From Streptomyces phaeoluteigriseus (GTDB lineage: Bacteria > Actinomycetota > Actinomycetes > Streptomycetales > Streptomycetaceae), in contig NZ_MPOH02000006.1 of NCBI RefSeq assembly GCF_001896135.2, forward strand, positions 242,605-306,604: a stretch of DNA of 64,000 bases. The letters are read 5' to 3'. Numbering within the stretch: the first letter of the stretch is position 1; the number at the start of each line of letters is the position of its first letter. This document shows, one piece after another, positions 35,403-45,266 of this stretch. A program made the translations under genes and the position numbers. The notes beneath the pieces are model-generated. The model saw nothing but the letters and a program-made list of their open reading frames with translations. It did no database searches and was not told the DNA's origin.

Positions 35403-36341
35403 ATGGCGATCATGACAACGACGTCGTCCCTCACGTTCCAGCCGGTCCTGGAGCGCATCGCCGAGGAGATGGCCCGCACCCCCGGCCGCGGCCGGCCCGC
35501 CGACTACATCCCGGCGCTCGCCGCCCGCGACGCCCGCAGCTTCGGCATGGCCGTGGCGGAGCTGGACGGCACGGTGTACGGGGTGGGGGACTGGCAGGAG
35601 CCGTTCTCGACGCAGTCCATCACCAAGGTCTTCACCCTCGCCCTGGACCTGGCCCGCGAGGGCGACGAACTCTGGGAGCACGTCGGCCGCGAACCCTCCG
35701 GCAACCCCTTCAACTCACTGGTCCAGCTGGAGTACGAGAACGGCATCCCCCGCAACCCGTTCATCAACGCGGGCGCGCTCGTGGTCACCGACCGCCTCCA
35801 GACCCGTAGCGGAGACGCGGCGGGCGAACTGCGGGACTTCCTGCGGGCCGAGAGCGGCAACGCGGTGCTCGACTTCGACCTGGAGGTGGCCGCCTCGGAG
35901 TCCGCGCACGGCGACCGCAACGCCGCCCTCGCCCATTTCATGGCGTCCTACGGCAACATCGACAACCCGGTGCCGACCCTTCTCGACCAGTACTTCCGCC
36001 AGTGCTCGATCACCGCCTCCTGCGCGGACCTCGCCCTGGCCACCGGCTTCCTCGCCCGGCACGGCGTCCGCGCCGACGGCACCCGCCTGCTCAGCCGCAG
36101 CCAGGCCAAGCAGGTCAACGCCGTCATGCTGACCTGCGGCACCTACGACGCGGCCGGTGAGTTCGCCTACCGCGTGGGCCTGCCCGGCAAGAGCGGCGTG
36201 GGCGGCGGCATCATCGCAGTCGTACCGGGCCGCTGCACGCTGTGCGTGTGGAGTCCGGGCCTGGACGAACGCGGGAACTCGGTGACGGGCGTGGCGGCCC
36301 TGGAGCGGTTCACGACGCTGACCGGCCTGTCCGTGTTCTGA
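35403..36341 (+). CDS. glsA: Glutaminase
   Basis: A 312-residue glutaminase of the serine-dependent beta-lactamase-like fold. The catalytic S72-x-x-K75 lies in EPFSTQSITKVF. Other conserved parts are PFNSLVQLEYENGIPRNPFI, NAGALVVTD and GLPGKSGVGGGIIAVVPGRC. It releases ammonia from glutamine to give glutamate. GGAGG 6 bases before the ATG supports the start. It follows aspartase by 47 bases and may be co-transcribed, so the region handles both amide amino acids. Confidence 0.95.
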   Translation: MAIMTTTSSLTFQPVLERIAEEMARTPGRGRPADYIPALAARDARSFGMAVAELDGTVYGVGDWQEPFSTQSITKVFTLALDLAREGDELWEHVGREPSGNPFNSLVQLEYENGIPRNPFINAGALVVTDRLQTRSGDAAGELRDFLRAESGNAVLDFDLEVAASESAHGDRNAALAHFMASYGNIDNPVPTLLDQYFRQCSITASCADLALATGFLARHGVRADGTRLLSRSQAKQVNAVMLTCGTYDAAGEFAYRVGLPGKSGVGGGIIAVVPGRCTLCVWSPGLDERGNSVTGVAALERFTTLTGLSVF

Positions 36342-36363
36342 GCGGTGTTCCGCACGGCCGTGC

Positions 36364-36796
36364 TCACCAGCCGTGGCACTCGCTGTTGTCGCCGCCCGAC
36401 CGGCACTGCGACTGAGGGCCGCCGTACCCGTCGAGGGGGCGGGCGGGCGGTTCTCGGAGTACTGCTGGAGCAGCCCGTAGGCCGCGGTGAGCACCAGCAG
36501 GATCCCGGCGACGGCCTGGAGACAGGCGGTGACGTACGCCCGCCCCCGGCTCGCGAGGAACGCCGTGCCCAGCACGAGCAGGCCGAGGACGAGGAGGCAC
36601 ACGCCGGCGGGCGTGAAGCTGACGGACGAGTCGTCGTCGGAGCCGAACAGGTCGAATCCGGCCTCGCTCAGCCCCCGGAGACGCCGACCAGCGCGGCCAG
36701 GGCGTCCAGCGCGAGCGGGACGAGAGTCACGAGGACGTCCGCCACCGGGTGCGGACGGCCGGACGGAGGGCTGGGAGAGGCCGGGGCCGTCGTCAT
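36364..36796 (-). pseudogene. Small membrane protein of unknown function, two frameshifts
   Basis: A protein of about 143 residues read across three frames. The N-terminus MTTAPASPSPPSGRPHPVAD leads into a hydrophobic VLVTLVPLALDALAALVGVS. After a G-run near 36672 the frame changes to SEAGFDLFGSDDDSSVSFTP with two membrane segments (GVCLLVLGLLVLGTAFLASR, YVTACLQAVAGILLVLTAAY). After a C-run near 36435 it changes again to DGYGGPQSQCRSGGDNSECH. Cys residues in the last part could form a disulfide outside the membrane. Both breaks look like a missing base in a homopolymer. It may belong to a Streptomyces DUF family, but I cannot name it surely. Confidence 0.65.
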
Positions 36797-36986
36797 GCCC
36801 CCAGCTTCGCCACCGTACGGCGCCCCGTCCTGCGTACGCGTACTCAACGCTGCCGACTTCATGACGGGCGGGCGCGAACACGCACACGCCGGTCACGCAC
36901 ACGCCGGTCACGCCCAGGCCGCCGCCCGGAGAGGGGCACGTCGCTTTCCGGCCACCCGGCGTTGACACCCTGACGGAGTGTTGGCC

Positions 36987-38384
36987 ATGGCTTCTCCCGC
37001 CGATCTCCGCCGCTGTCAGGTCCTGGGCCTGGCCGGCACGGCCTGTCTCGCGCTGGGCGGTGGGACGGCCGGTGCGCTGCCCGCCCGGCAGCTCCTCGCC
37101 CCGTCCTCCCCGCACGCCGTACTGGGCCTGGTCGGGGTCTACTTCGGGCTGGTGCTGCTGACCGCGGCCTGGGTGCTGCTGGGCCGGCTGGTGCGCGGCG
37201 GCGACCCGCCCACCCCGCGCGCCCTCGTGGCCGTCCTCGCCGTGTGGGCCGCCCCGCTGCTGATCGCACCCCCGCTGTTCAGCCGGGACGTCTACAGCTA
37301 TCTGGCCCAGGGCGCGATGGTCGACGCGCACATCGACGTCTACGCCCACGGTCCGTCCCGGCTCGGCGGCCCCCTCGCCGACGAGGTCGCGCCGCTGTGG
37401 CAGCACACCGGCGCCCCCTACGGCCCGGTGTTCCTCGCCCTCGCCGCCGCCCTGTCGGGCCTGACCCGCGGCGAACTGCCCGCGGGCCTCGTCGGCATGC
37501 GCTGCGTCGCGCTGGTCGGGGTCGCGCTGATGGCCGCCGCCCTGCCCCGGCTGGCCCGGCACAGCGGCGCCGACCCGTCCGCCGCGCTGTGGCTGGGCGC
37601 CCTCAACCCGCTGGTCCTGCTGCACCTGGTGGCAGGCGCCCACAACGACGCCATCATGCTGGGCCTGCTCGGTGTCGGCCTGGTCGCCGCCCTCGGCGGC
37701 CGTCCGGCCCTGGGCGCGGTCCTGATCACCCTCGCCGCCCTCGTCAAGGCACCCGCCGTCCTCGGGCTCGCCGCCGTCCTGGTCCTCCAGCTCCGCGCGG
37801 GACGGCATCCGGTGCGAGCCGTGCTGACCACGACGGTGGCGGCGGCCGCCACCACGGTCACCGCGACCACCGTCGCCGGCACCGGCTACGGCTGGATAGG
37901 CGCCCTCAGGACCCCGGTCTCCTCGCAGAACTGGGCCCTCACCAGCCTCCTCGGCCGGGCCACCCGCGCCCTGCTGGAGAGGCTCGGCAGCGACCTGGCC
38001 CCGCTGGCGGTCCCCGCCTGGCACGCGCTGGGCCTCGCCGGCACCGCCGTGGCCCTGGTCGCCATCTGGTGGCGGCTGCGCCCGCGCCCGGTGTACGCGC
38101 TCGGCCTGAGTCTGGCGGCGGTCGCCGCGTTCGGCCCGGCGATCCGCCCCTGGTACGCGCTGTGGGGCCTGTTCCTGATCGCCGCCGCGGCCCCCAGCAC
38201 CTCGGTACGGCACCGGATGGCGGCCGTGGCCGGCGTCCTCGCCCTCGCCGTCCTCCCCGACGGCGGTCCCGCCGACGCGGGCCGCCTGGTCCTCGCGGTC
38301 TCCGGCGGCGCCCTCGCCGTGGTCGTCCTGTGGCAGGCCCGCCTCGCGGCGCGGACCCCGACGGCCCTGGGACGTCCGGCATGA
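36987..38384 (+). CDS. Polyprenol-phosphate-mannose-dependent mannosyltransferase-like membrane protein (MptB-like, GT-C)
   Basis: A 465-residue integral membrane protein with about 12 hydrophobic helices. LFSRDVYSYLAQGAMVDAHI is the extracytoplasmic loop typical of MptB-type GT-C enzymes, with an Asp after the first helix as catalytic base, and PYGPVFLALAAALSGLTRG follows. The family uses a polyprenyl-phospho-sugar to add mannose to lipoglycans. The ATG is chosen over a GTG 9 bases upstream because GGAG lies 8 bases before it. Its stop overlaps the next gene by ATGA. Confidence 0.88.
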   Translation: MASPADLRRCQVLGLAGTACLALGGGTAGALPARQLLAPSSPHAVLGLVGVYFGLVLLTAAWVLLGRLVRGGDPPTPRALVAVLAVWAAPLLIAPPLFSRDVYSYLAQGAMVDAHIDVYAHGPSRLGGPLADEVAPLWQHTGAPYGPVFLALAAALSGLTRGELPAGLVGMRCVALVGVALMAAALPRLARHSGADPSAALWLGALNPLVLLHLVAGAHNDAIMLGLLGVGLVAALGGRPALGAVLITLAALVKAPAVLGLAAVLVLQLRAGRHPVRAVLTTTVAAAATTVTATTVAGTGYGWIGALRTPVSSQNWALTSLLGRATRALLERLGSDLAPLAVPAWHALGLAGTAVALVAIWWRLRPRPVYALGLSLAAVAAFGPAIRPWYALWGLFLIAAAAPSTSVRHRMAAVAGVLALAVLPDGGPADAGRLVLAVSGGALAVVVLWQARLAARTPTALGRPA

Positions 38385-39766
38385 GGCGCCTTCCGGGGCC
38401 GGGCACCGACCGCGGGCGCCTCCTGCTGATCCTCGCGCTCGCCGCGGCCGTCACCGTCTTCACCGCGACGGTCCCGCTGCTGCGCGACTGGTTCGACCTG
38501 CGCGTCTACCACGGCACCGTCGACTCCTGGGTCCACGACGGCGGCCGGGTCTACGACTACCGGGTGCCGGGCACGCCGTACGGCTTCACCTACCCGCCGT
38601 TCGCGGCCGTCGTCATGCTGCCCATGGCCCTGGTCGGGCTGCACACCGCGATCGCGGCGGCCCTGCTGCTCAACCTGACGGCCCTCACGGTCGCCGTCCG
38701 CATCCTGACCGGGCCGGGATGGCGCCGCCACGGCTGGTACGGCGTCGCCCTCGCCGCCTGTGCCCTGGCACTGTTCGAGCCGCTGCGGGACACCCTCAGC
38801 TTCGGCCAGGTCAACCTCCTGCTGCTCGCCCTCGTGCTGACCGACTGCTCGCTGCTGGCCACCGGCCGGACCCGCTGGGCGGGGATCGGCATCGGGCTCG
38901 CGGCGGCGGTCAAGCTGACGCCGGCGCTCTTCATCGGTCTGCTGCTGGTCGCCGGGCGGCGGCGTGCGGCGGCCGTTGCCACCGGGGTCGCCGTGGCGGC
39001 GACGGGGTGCGCGGCCCTGGCCGCCCCGGACGCCTCGCGGTTCTACTGGACGCACGCCCTGTGGGACACGACCCGGGTGGGCCGCCTCGACTACGTCTCC
39101 AACCAGTCGCTCCAGGGCATCCTGGCGCGGCTGGGCGTGGAGAGCCGTCCCGTCTGGGGGGCGCTGGTGCTGCTGGTGCTGTGCTGCTGGGCATGGCGGT
39201 CCCGGCGGGCGGTGGCCGCGGGGAACTGGCCGGCCGCCTTCGCCCTCACCGGTCTGACGGCCTGTCTGGTCAGCCCCATCACCTGGGTGCACCATCTGGT
39301 CTGGCTGCTGCCGTCCTTCGCCGTCCTGGTCCGCGCCGGGCACCCGCGCGTGGCGGGCGCCCTGTACGCGGTGCTCTGCACCAGCGTGGTGTGGCTGTGG
39401 TTCGACGACGCCTCCGGCGTCGACGGCTTCCTCGGCGGCAACCTCTACACCTGGATCACCCTCGGTCTGTTGCTACGGCTGCCGGTCGGTCAACCGCCCG
39501 AGCGGCGTCGGCCCAAGAGCCACAGCACCAGGGCGACGGAGCCACCGCCCAGCACGGCGGCACCCGTGACGACGGCCGCCTCGGACCAGCCGGGCCCGTC
39601 GTCCGCCGCGGCGACCGTGTCGGAGACGGTGACCGCGGCGGCGGCCACGGGTGTCGCCTCCGGCCCCGGCCTCGGCCGCGCCCGCAGCGCGTCCAGCGAA
39701 CCCACGGGGTCGACCCGCCCGGCCGCCCCGAACCCCCAGTCGAGCAGCTCGCGCGCCTCCTCGTAG
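38381..39766 (+). CDS. GT87 family membrane mannosyltransferase-like protein
   Basis: A GT-C membrane protein starting MRRLPGPGTDRGRLLLILAL. The first loop VPLLRDWFDLRVYHGTVDSW carries the conserved Asp, and YGFTYPPFAAVVMLPMALVG and NQSLQGILARLG are GT87 features (YPPFA, NQS-x-x-G). Like its upstream partner it should use polyprenyl-phosphate mannose outside the membrane. The open frame runs on past LYTWITLGLLLRLPVGQPPE for about 90 residues of Ser/Thr/Ala/Pro-rich sequence that lies antisense to the carboxypeptidase gene. The family normally ends near the last helix, so this tail is doubtful and might arise from a lost stop. Confidence 0.83.
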   Translation: MRRLPGPGTDRGRLLLILALAAAVTVFTATVPLLRDWFDLRVYHGTVDSWVHDGGRVYDYRVPGTPYGFTYPPFAAVVMLPMALVGLHTAIAAALLLNLTALTVAVRILTGPGWRRHGWYGVALAACALALFEPLRDTLSFGQVNLLLLALVLTDCSLLATGRTRWAGIGIGLAAAVKLTPALFIGLLLVAGRRRAAAVATGVAVAATGCAALAAPDASRFYWTHALWDTTRVGRLDYVSNQSLQGILARLGVESRPVWGALVLLVLCCWAWRSRRAVAAGNWPAAFALTGLTACLVSPITWVHHLVWLLPSFAVLVRAGHPRVAGALYAVLCTSVVWLWFDDASGVDGFLGGNLYTWITLGLLLRLPVGQPPERRRPKSHSTRATEPPPSTAAPVTTAASDQPGPSSAAATVSETVTAAAATGVASGPGLGRARSASSEPTGSTRPAAPNPQSSSSRASS

Positions 39767-40687
39767 ACGGCGAAGCCGCCGCCGGCCTGGGGGTTGAGCA
39801 CCGTCACGACTAGGGTGCGGTCGCCCCGCCGGGCGGCGGCCACGAGGGTGTTGCCGGCGGTGCTGGTGTAGCCGTTCTTGATGCCGATCAACCCCGGGTA
39901 CGGCGCCACCCCGTTCGTCCCGCTGAGCAGACGGTTGGTGTTGACGATGCCGTACGTCCCCCCGTGGCGCCCCGGGAAACGGGCCTCGGCGGTGGCGCAG
40001 TACCGGGCGAAGTCCGGGTTGCGCAGCCCGGCCCGTCCGAACACCGCCAGGTCGTAGGCGGAGGACACCTGGCCGGGGGGCGTCGTACCCGTCCGGGGAC
40101 ACCACGCGCGTGTCCAGGGCGCCCAGGGAGCGAGCCTTGGCCTCCATGCGGGCGGCCGTGGCACGCCAGCCGCCGTTGAGCGCGGCGAGTACGCGCACGG
40201 CGTCGTTGCCGGAGTTGAGGAACACCCCGTGCCACAGGTCGGAGACGCGGTACGACCGGCCCTCGGCGACTCCCACCAGGCTGCTGCCGGCTCCGATCCC
40301 GGTCAGCTCCGCCTCGGAGACCCGGTGCCGGATGCCGCCGGGCAGGACCGGCAGCACCGTGAGGGCGAACAGGGTCTTGAGGGTGCTGGCGGGAGGCAGC
40401 TTGCGGTGCGCGTTCGACGCGGCGAGCACCTCGCCGGTGCCGGCGTCGGCCACCAGCCACGACAGTGCGGAGACGGCCGGCACGCCGGGGGCTCCGGGGC
40501 GTGGCCGGACCTGCGTACCGGAGCGGTACAGCAGGGCGGGCCGCGGTGCCGTCGCGTGCGGTCCGCCGGCCGGACCGGGGTCCGCCCCGGCCGGTGCGGC
40601 GTACAACGCGGGCCCGAGGGCCAGGACGCCCGCCACGCAGAGCACGCAGGCCGACGCGGCGGCCCGAGAAGAGAATCCGATCGTCAT
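39490..40687 (-). pseudogene. D-alanyl-D-alanine carboxypeptidase (PBP5-like), one frameshift
   Basis: A secreted or membrane-anchored peptidoglycan carboxypeptidase of about 398 residues. A hydrophobic N-terminal segment (SACVLCVAGVLALGPALYAA) is followed by the Ser101-x-x-Lys104 nucleophile motif in PPASTLKTLFA, the SGN motif in FLNSGNDAVRVLAALNGG and, in the second frame, GIKNGYTSTAGN as the third motif (KNG instead of KTG). The frame breaks near 40079 in a C6 run; with C5 it reads GYDAPGQVSSAYDLAVFGRA. The end has a membrane helix (AAVVTGAAVLGGGSVALVLW). It trims pentapeptide side chains. It is the only break in the window explained by an extra base. Confidence 0.85.
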
Positions 40688-40796
40688 ATGATCAACGTAA
40701 GAATGAAGCGGGCCTTCCCCGCGCTGCCCGTGCCGCAGAGGGGGGCGCGTGCACCCGGATGCCGCAGCGGTCCGGTGACACCCCCGAGGCGAGGGA

Positions 40797-41938
<1,142 letters not shown>

Positions 41939-42389
41939 GGTGGTCGGTCCTTTCGAGGACACAAGGCATTGAGGCATGCGAGGGAAGGGGGTGAATCCGC
42001 GAGGGGGAGGGGCGGTGTACGCGCGCCTCCGGCGGTGGGGAAGCAGGACCTCGGACACGGCGGAACCGCTGTTCACGAAATCTCTGCGGAAGAGCCGGCG
42101 CCTCGACCGGGATCGGCGGGCGCAACAGCGAACTGGGAGAGGAACCGCACCGGCGCCCCGAAACGAGGGCGTACACAGGTGCTGTGGAGGAGCCTACCAC
42201 CCACTTCGCCGTCATGGCGAGGGGTGCTGTGCTTCCACTCCCTCAACACCGGGGCGGCCCCAGCTGTTCCGGTGTCGTTCCTCCCCTGGTCCGGACCACA
42301 GTGTCATGGGTCGGTGCCAGATGTCCCCAGACCATAACGATCCGGGGCGACAGGGTACTTGACCTCCTACGCTGCACTATCTTCACGGC
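41939..42389. other. Divergent intergenic region between rho-like and proline-rich protein genes
   Basis: About 450 bases with promoters for both directions. No gene is convincing. A perfect palindrome TGGTCCGGACCA lies at 42287-42298 (see the regulatory entry). The stretch at 42355-42385 (GTACTTGACCTCCTACGCTG) precedes the plus-strand gene but has no well-spaced boxes. Confidence 0.4.
42287..42298. promoter_or_regulatory. TGGTCCGGACCA palindrome (DasR/HutC-like box)
   Basis: A perfect 12-bp palindrome. It differs at the central two bases from TGGTCTAGACCA, the consensus bound by DasR, and is identical to the palindrome ahead of the FN3 lipoprotein at 63547-63558. It is about 90 bases from the start of the proline-rich protein gene. 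Confidence 0.5.
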
Positions 42390-43328
42390 ATGTCCACGCC
42401 GCCCAAGCCTCCGCAGGAACCCGAGCAGCCGTCCGGGGCGCCGGCTCCGCCGAGTGCGTATCCGTATCCGAATCCGCAGTCGCCGGGCCCAGGGCCGGCG
42501 ACGAGTTACCCGCCGCCCGCCGCGCCCGTACCGGGCCAGCAGAGCTTCTACGCCACTCCGACCCTGGTCGGCCAGCCGGGCCAGCCGGGCCAGCCGGGCC
42601 AGCCGGGCCAGCCGGGCCAGCCGGGCCAGCCCGCGGCCGGTTATCCGTACGGTCAGCAGGGCCCGTATCCGCCGGTTCCTCCGCCGCCGGGTGGCGGGGG
42701 CGGGGCCGGCCGGGCGGTGCTCTGGGTGGTCGTGGGTGCGGTCGTCGCGTCCGCGGCCTGGGCGGCGGGCGTCTTCCTGATCGGGGGCAAGGGCGCCGAC
42801 GCGGACCTGCGCGGCTACACGGCGCCGGCGAACCTCTGCTCCAGCACGGACTACTCCTCCTTCGAGACGGAGTACCCGGACAACGACGGCTCGCCGACGC
42901 ACAACGCCCTCAAGGACCCGGCTCTCGACGAGAGTTACTGCAGCATCAACCTGAAGAAGACCGGATCGAGCTACGCCGACGCCTACCTCTCCACCCAGGT
43001 CGACCTGCACAGGAAGTCCGACCCCGGGCCGGAGTTCACGGCCATGTGGAAGAACTACGAGGAGAGGTACCCCGGTTACGACGTGGAGACCGTCGAGGGC
43101 ATCGGCGAAGAGGCCTACCTGGTCAGCGAGGACACCACCAGCGGCTCCACCAGTGGTTCCCTGTACGCGACGCTGGCCGTGCGGGACGGCTGGACGACGT
43201 ACACGATGAGCTACAGCGCGTACCTGTCCTCCTACGACGACGACGACAAGGACCCGCCGTCGCTCGACGACGTGAAGGACTGGATGAAGGCGGATTCGAA
43301 GTCCACGCTGGAGCAGCTCAAGGACTGA
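42390..43328 (+). CDS. Proline-rich single-pass membrane protein with GQP repeats, unknown function
   Basis: A 312-residue type II membrane protein. The cytoplasmic part (1-105) is rich in Pro and Gly, including seven tandem GQP units coded by a 9-bp repeat (42570-42632). A membrane helix AVLWVVVGAVVASAAWAAGV (about 109-128) is followed by an extracellular domain of about 180 residues with two Cys (NLCSSTDYSSFETEY, SYCSINLKKTGSS) and a run of Asp (YDDDDKDPP). Similar proteins are common in Streptomyces and their role is unknown. The GQP tract could vary in length between strains. Confidence 0.85.
   Translation: MSTPPKPPQEPEQPSGAPAPPSAYPYPNPQSPGPGPATSYPPPAAPVPGQQSFYATPTLVGQPGQPGQPGQPGQPGQPGQPAAGYPYGQQGPYPPVPPPPGGGGGAGRAVLWVVVGAVVASAAWAAGVFLIGGKGADADLRGYTAPANLCSSTDYSSFETEYPDNDGSPTHNALKDPALDESYCSINLKKTGSSYADAYLSTQVDLHRKSDPGPEFTAMWKNYEERYPGYDVETVEGIGEEAYLVSEDTTSGSTSGSLYATLAVRDGWTTYTMSYSAYLSSYDDDDKDPPSLDDVKDWMKADSKSTLEQLKD
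42570..42632 (+). repeat. 9-bp tandem repeat coding for GQP
   Basis: GGCCAGCCG is repeated six full times plus a partial copy, all in frame within the proline-rich membrane protein gene. Length variation would keep the frame. Confidence 0.9.
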
Positions 43329-43345
43329 CGCCCGCGCACGCGTGA

Positions 43346-43381
43346 TGGCCGGCTCACGGGGTTCCCCCGGGGTGCCGGCCA
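43346..43381. terminator. Bidirectional terminator hairpin
   Basis: TGGCCGGC and GCCGGCCA form the outer stem, with CGGGG / CCCCG inside and a TTCC tip. It lies between the convergent stops of the proline-rich protein and the SnoaL-like gene. Confidence 0.75.
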
Positions 43382-43390
43382 CCGGTGTGT

Positions 43391-43789
43391 TCAACGGGTG
43401 CGCGCCTCGGCCTCCTTCGCGATCTGCTCGAACCGCGCCCCCATGGCCTCGGCCAGCGCGTTCGCCCCCGACAGGGGCCGCACCATCACCGTCAGCCGGT
43501 CGATGAGCCCGTCCTCGTCGACATGGAGGAAGTCGCAGCCGCTCAGTTCCCGCTCGCCGACCCGCGCGGTGAAGACCAGCGCGTGGTCGCGGCCGTCCGC
43601 ACCGGCGAGTTCCTGCTCGTACCGGAAGTCCTCGAAGACCTCCGCCACTGCGCGCAGGATCGCCGCGGTGATCGCCTTGCCGGGGTAGGGCTTGAACACG
43701 ACCGGGCTGGTGAACACCACGTCCTCGGCGAGCAGGGCCTCCACCGCGTCGAGATCGCCGGCCTCGACCGCCTCTCGGAACGCGCGCAT
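43391..43789 (-). CDS. SnoaL-like / NTF2-fold protein
   Basis: A 132-residue cone-shaped NTF2-fold protein. MRAFREAVEAGDLDAVEALL begins the fold, followed by EDVVFTSPVVFKPYPGKAIT and the strand-rich ELSGCDFLHVDEDGLIDRLT. SnoaL-like proteins act as small isomerases, cyclases or ligand binders. The ATG is set by GAGGTG 6 bases upstream; a longer frame extends into the operator region. It is divergent from a PadR gene and shares its operator, so PadR probably represses it. Confidence 0.85.
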   Translation of the reverse strand: MRAFREAVEAGDLDAVEALLAEDVVFTSPVVFKPYPGKAITAAILRAVAEVFEDFRYEQELAGADGRDHALVFTARVGERELSGCDFLHVDEDGLIDRLTVMVRPLSGANALAEAMGARFEQIAKEAEARTR

Positions 43790-43805
43790 CCAGATCACCT
43801 CATAA

Positions 43806-43817
43806 TCAATTAGTTGA
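43806..43817. promoter_or_regulatory. PadR-type operator, TCAATTAGTTGA
   Basis: An imperfect palindrome with core CAATTAGTTG, in the gap between the divergent SnoaL-like and PadR genes. The core nearly equals CAACTAGTTG, found ahead of the fadH-PadR operon at 57759. Confidence 0.6.
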
Positions 43818-43860
43818 CTAAGTGCGGATGACAATAATCAGCTGCTGTTACCGTGTCCAC

Positions 43861-44430
43861 ATGTCGCTCAAGTACGCCGTCCTGGCCGCGCTCCTGGAAG
43901 GCGAGGCCTCGGGCTACGAACTGTCCAAGGTCTTCGACATCTCCCTCGCGAACTTCTGGCCCGCGACCCCGCAGCAGCTCTACCGCGAACTGGAGCGCCT
44001 CGCGCAGGACGGCCTGATCGAGGCACGGGTCGTGCGGCAGGAACGCCGGCCCGACAAGCGGATGTTCACCCTCACCGAGGCCGGCCGGGCGGATCTGGGC
44101 GCCTTCGCCGCCGCACCGCCGCGCCGGCCCACCGCCGTTCGGGACGAACTCCTCATCAAGATCCAGGCGATGGACGGCGTAGGCGTCGACCCCGCGACGG
44201 CCCGCGCGCAGATCGAGGAGCGGATGAGCTGGGCGCGCGGCAAGCTCGACCGCTATCTGCGGGTCCGCGAACGCCTCCTCGCCGGGCGCACGGAGGAAGA
44301 GTTCCTGCGCGAGGCCGACCGGATCGGCCCCTACCTGACGCTGATGGCCGGCATCGGCTTCGAGGAGGAGAACCTGCGCTGGTGCGAGCGGGTGCTGGCG
44401 CACCTCCGGCGGCGCACCGCCGTAGGCTGA
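43861..44430 (+). CDS. PadR family transcriptional regulator
   Basis: A 189-residue regulator. SLKYAVLAALLEGEASGYEL, then FWPATPQQLYRELERLAQDG and LTEAGRADL, form the PadR winged helix; the second half (about 90-185) is the helical Vir_act_alpha_C dimer domain. PadR proteins usually repress a neighbour in response to phenolics or drugs. It is divergent from the SnoaL-like gene across a gap with a palindromic site. A paralogue with the same layout is at 59878. A methyltransferase gene starts 5 bases after its stop and is likely in the same transcript. Confidence 0.93.
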   Translation: MSLKYAVLAALLEGEASGYELSKVFDISLANFWPATPQQLYRELERLAQDGLIEARVVRQERRPDKRMFTLTEAGRADLGAFAAAPPRRPTAVRDELLIKIQAMDGVGVDPATARAQIEERMSWARGKLDRYLRVRERLLAGRTEEEFLREADRIGPYLTLMAGIGFEEENLRWCERVLAHLRRRTAVG

Positions 44431-44435
44431 CGCCG

Positions 44436-45161
44436 ATGTTCAGCCCCGAAGGACCCACGCTGCGCGAACTCGCCGTCCAGGCCCTGTCGTCCGTCGAGCA
44501 CGGCTACGACCTGCTCGCGCCGAAGTTCGACCACACGCCCTTCCGCACCCCCGATCCCGTCCTCGACGCGGTCATGTCGGCCCTGCGCCGGACGGGCCCC
44601 CACGACGACGGCCTCGACCTGTGCTGCGGCACGGGCGCCGGCGTCGACGCGCTGGCCACGCTCTGCCGGAACAGCGTCACCGGGGTCGACTTCAGCGCCG
44701 GGATGCTCGACATCGCGCGCGGGCGGGCCCGCCTGCCGGAGCCGCGGGTGTCGTGGGTGCGGGCCGACGCGCGTGCCCTGCCGTTCACGGACGCCTTCGA
44801 CCTCGTCGTCAGCTTCGGCGCGTTCGGACACTTCCTGCCGGAGGAACTCCCCGGCCTGTTCGCCCAGGTGCACGGGGCGCTGCGGCCCGGCGGCCGGTTC
44901 GCGTTCCCGGTGCTCGCGCCGCCCCGGCCGTCGTCCCCCGCGTTCTGGATGCTCCTCGGCTTCGACGCGGTCATGCGGGTGCGCAACGCCGTGTGGCGTC
45001 CCCCCTTCGTCATGTACTACCGGGCCTTCCGGCTGGGCGAGGTCCGCCGGGACCTGGAGCGCGCCGGGTTCCGGGTGGACCTGCACGCCCTCCCCGAGTT
45101 CGGGACGCGGGGGGACGGAAGTCCACGGGTCCGGATGGTGGAGGCGCGCCGGACGTCCTGA
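44436..45161 (+). CDS. SAM-dependent methyltransferase, class I
   Basis: A 241-residue enzyme. GLDLCCGTGAGVDALATLCR is motif I for SAM binding, GVDFSAGMLDIARGRA has the acidic residue of motif II and FDLVVSFGAFGHFLPEELPG is the post-motif region of Methyltransf_11 proteins. The acceptor is unknown. It is 5 bases downstream of the PadR gene, so it may be a regulated target. Its stop codon lies inside the first unit of a 14-bp tandem repeat. Confidence 0.9.
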   Translation: MFSPEGPTLRELAVQALSSVEHGYDLLAPKFDHTPFRTPDPVLDAVMSALRRTGPHDDGLDLCCGTGAGVDALATLCRNSVTGVDFSAGMLDIARGRARLPEPRVSWVRADARALPFTDAFDLVVSFGAFGHFLPEELPGLFAQVHGALRPGGRFAFPVLAPPRPSSPAFWMLLGFDAVMRVRNAVWRPPFVMYYRAFRLGEVRRDLERAGFRVDLHALPEFGTRGDGSPRVRMVEARRTS

Positions 45162-45257
45162 GGAGGGCGGACCGAGGAGGGCGGACCGAGGAGGGCGGAC
45201 CGAGGAGGGCGTCCCGAGGCGGGCGTCCCGAGGCGGGCGTCCCGAGGTGGGCGGACG
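45160..45257. repeat. 14-bp tandem repeats spanning a stop codon
   Basis: GAGGAGGGCGGACC is present three times exactly, followed by four variants (GAGGAGGGCGTCCC, GAGGCGGGCGTCCC twice, GAGGTGGGCGGACG). The first copy contains the methyltransferase TGA. The array ends 9 bases before the stop of the convergent GntR gene. Confidence 0.9.
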
Positions 45258-45266
45258 TGGTCCGGG

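Noticed and set aside
35715..38213. 832-codon minus-strand ORF across glsA and the mannosyltransferase gene
   Set aside because: Mostly Arg/Gly/Gln-rich shadow. Only a short part belongs to the real small membrane protein at 36364-36796.
39490..40687. KNG in place of KTG as a sign of an inactive carboxypeptidase
   Set aside because: The Ser-x-x-Lys and SGN motifs are intact, and Asn at this position occurs in active relatives in actinomycetes as far as I recall.
45160..45257. CRISPR array
   Set aside because: Units are contiguous and 14 bases long with no spacers, so it is a simple tandem repeat.
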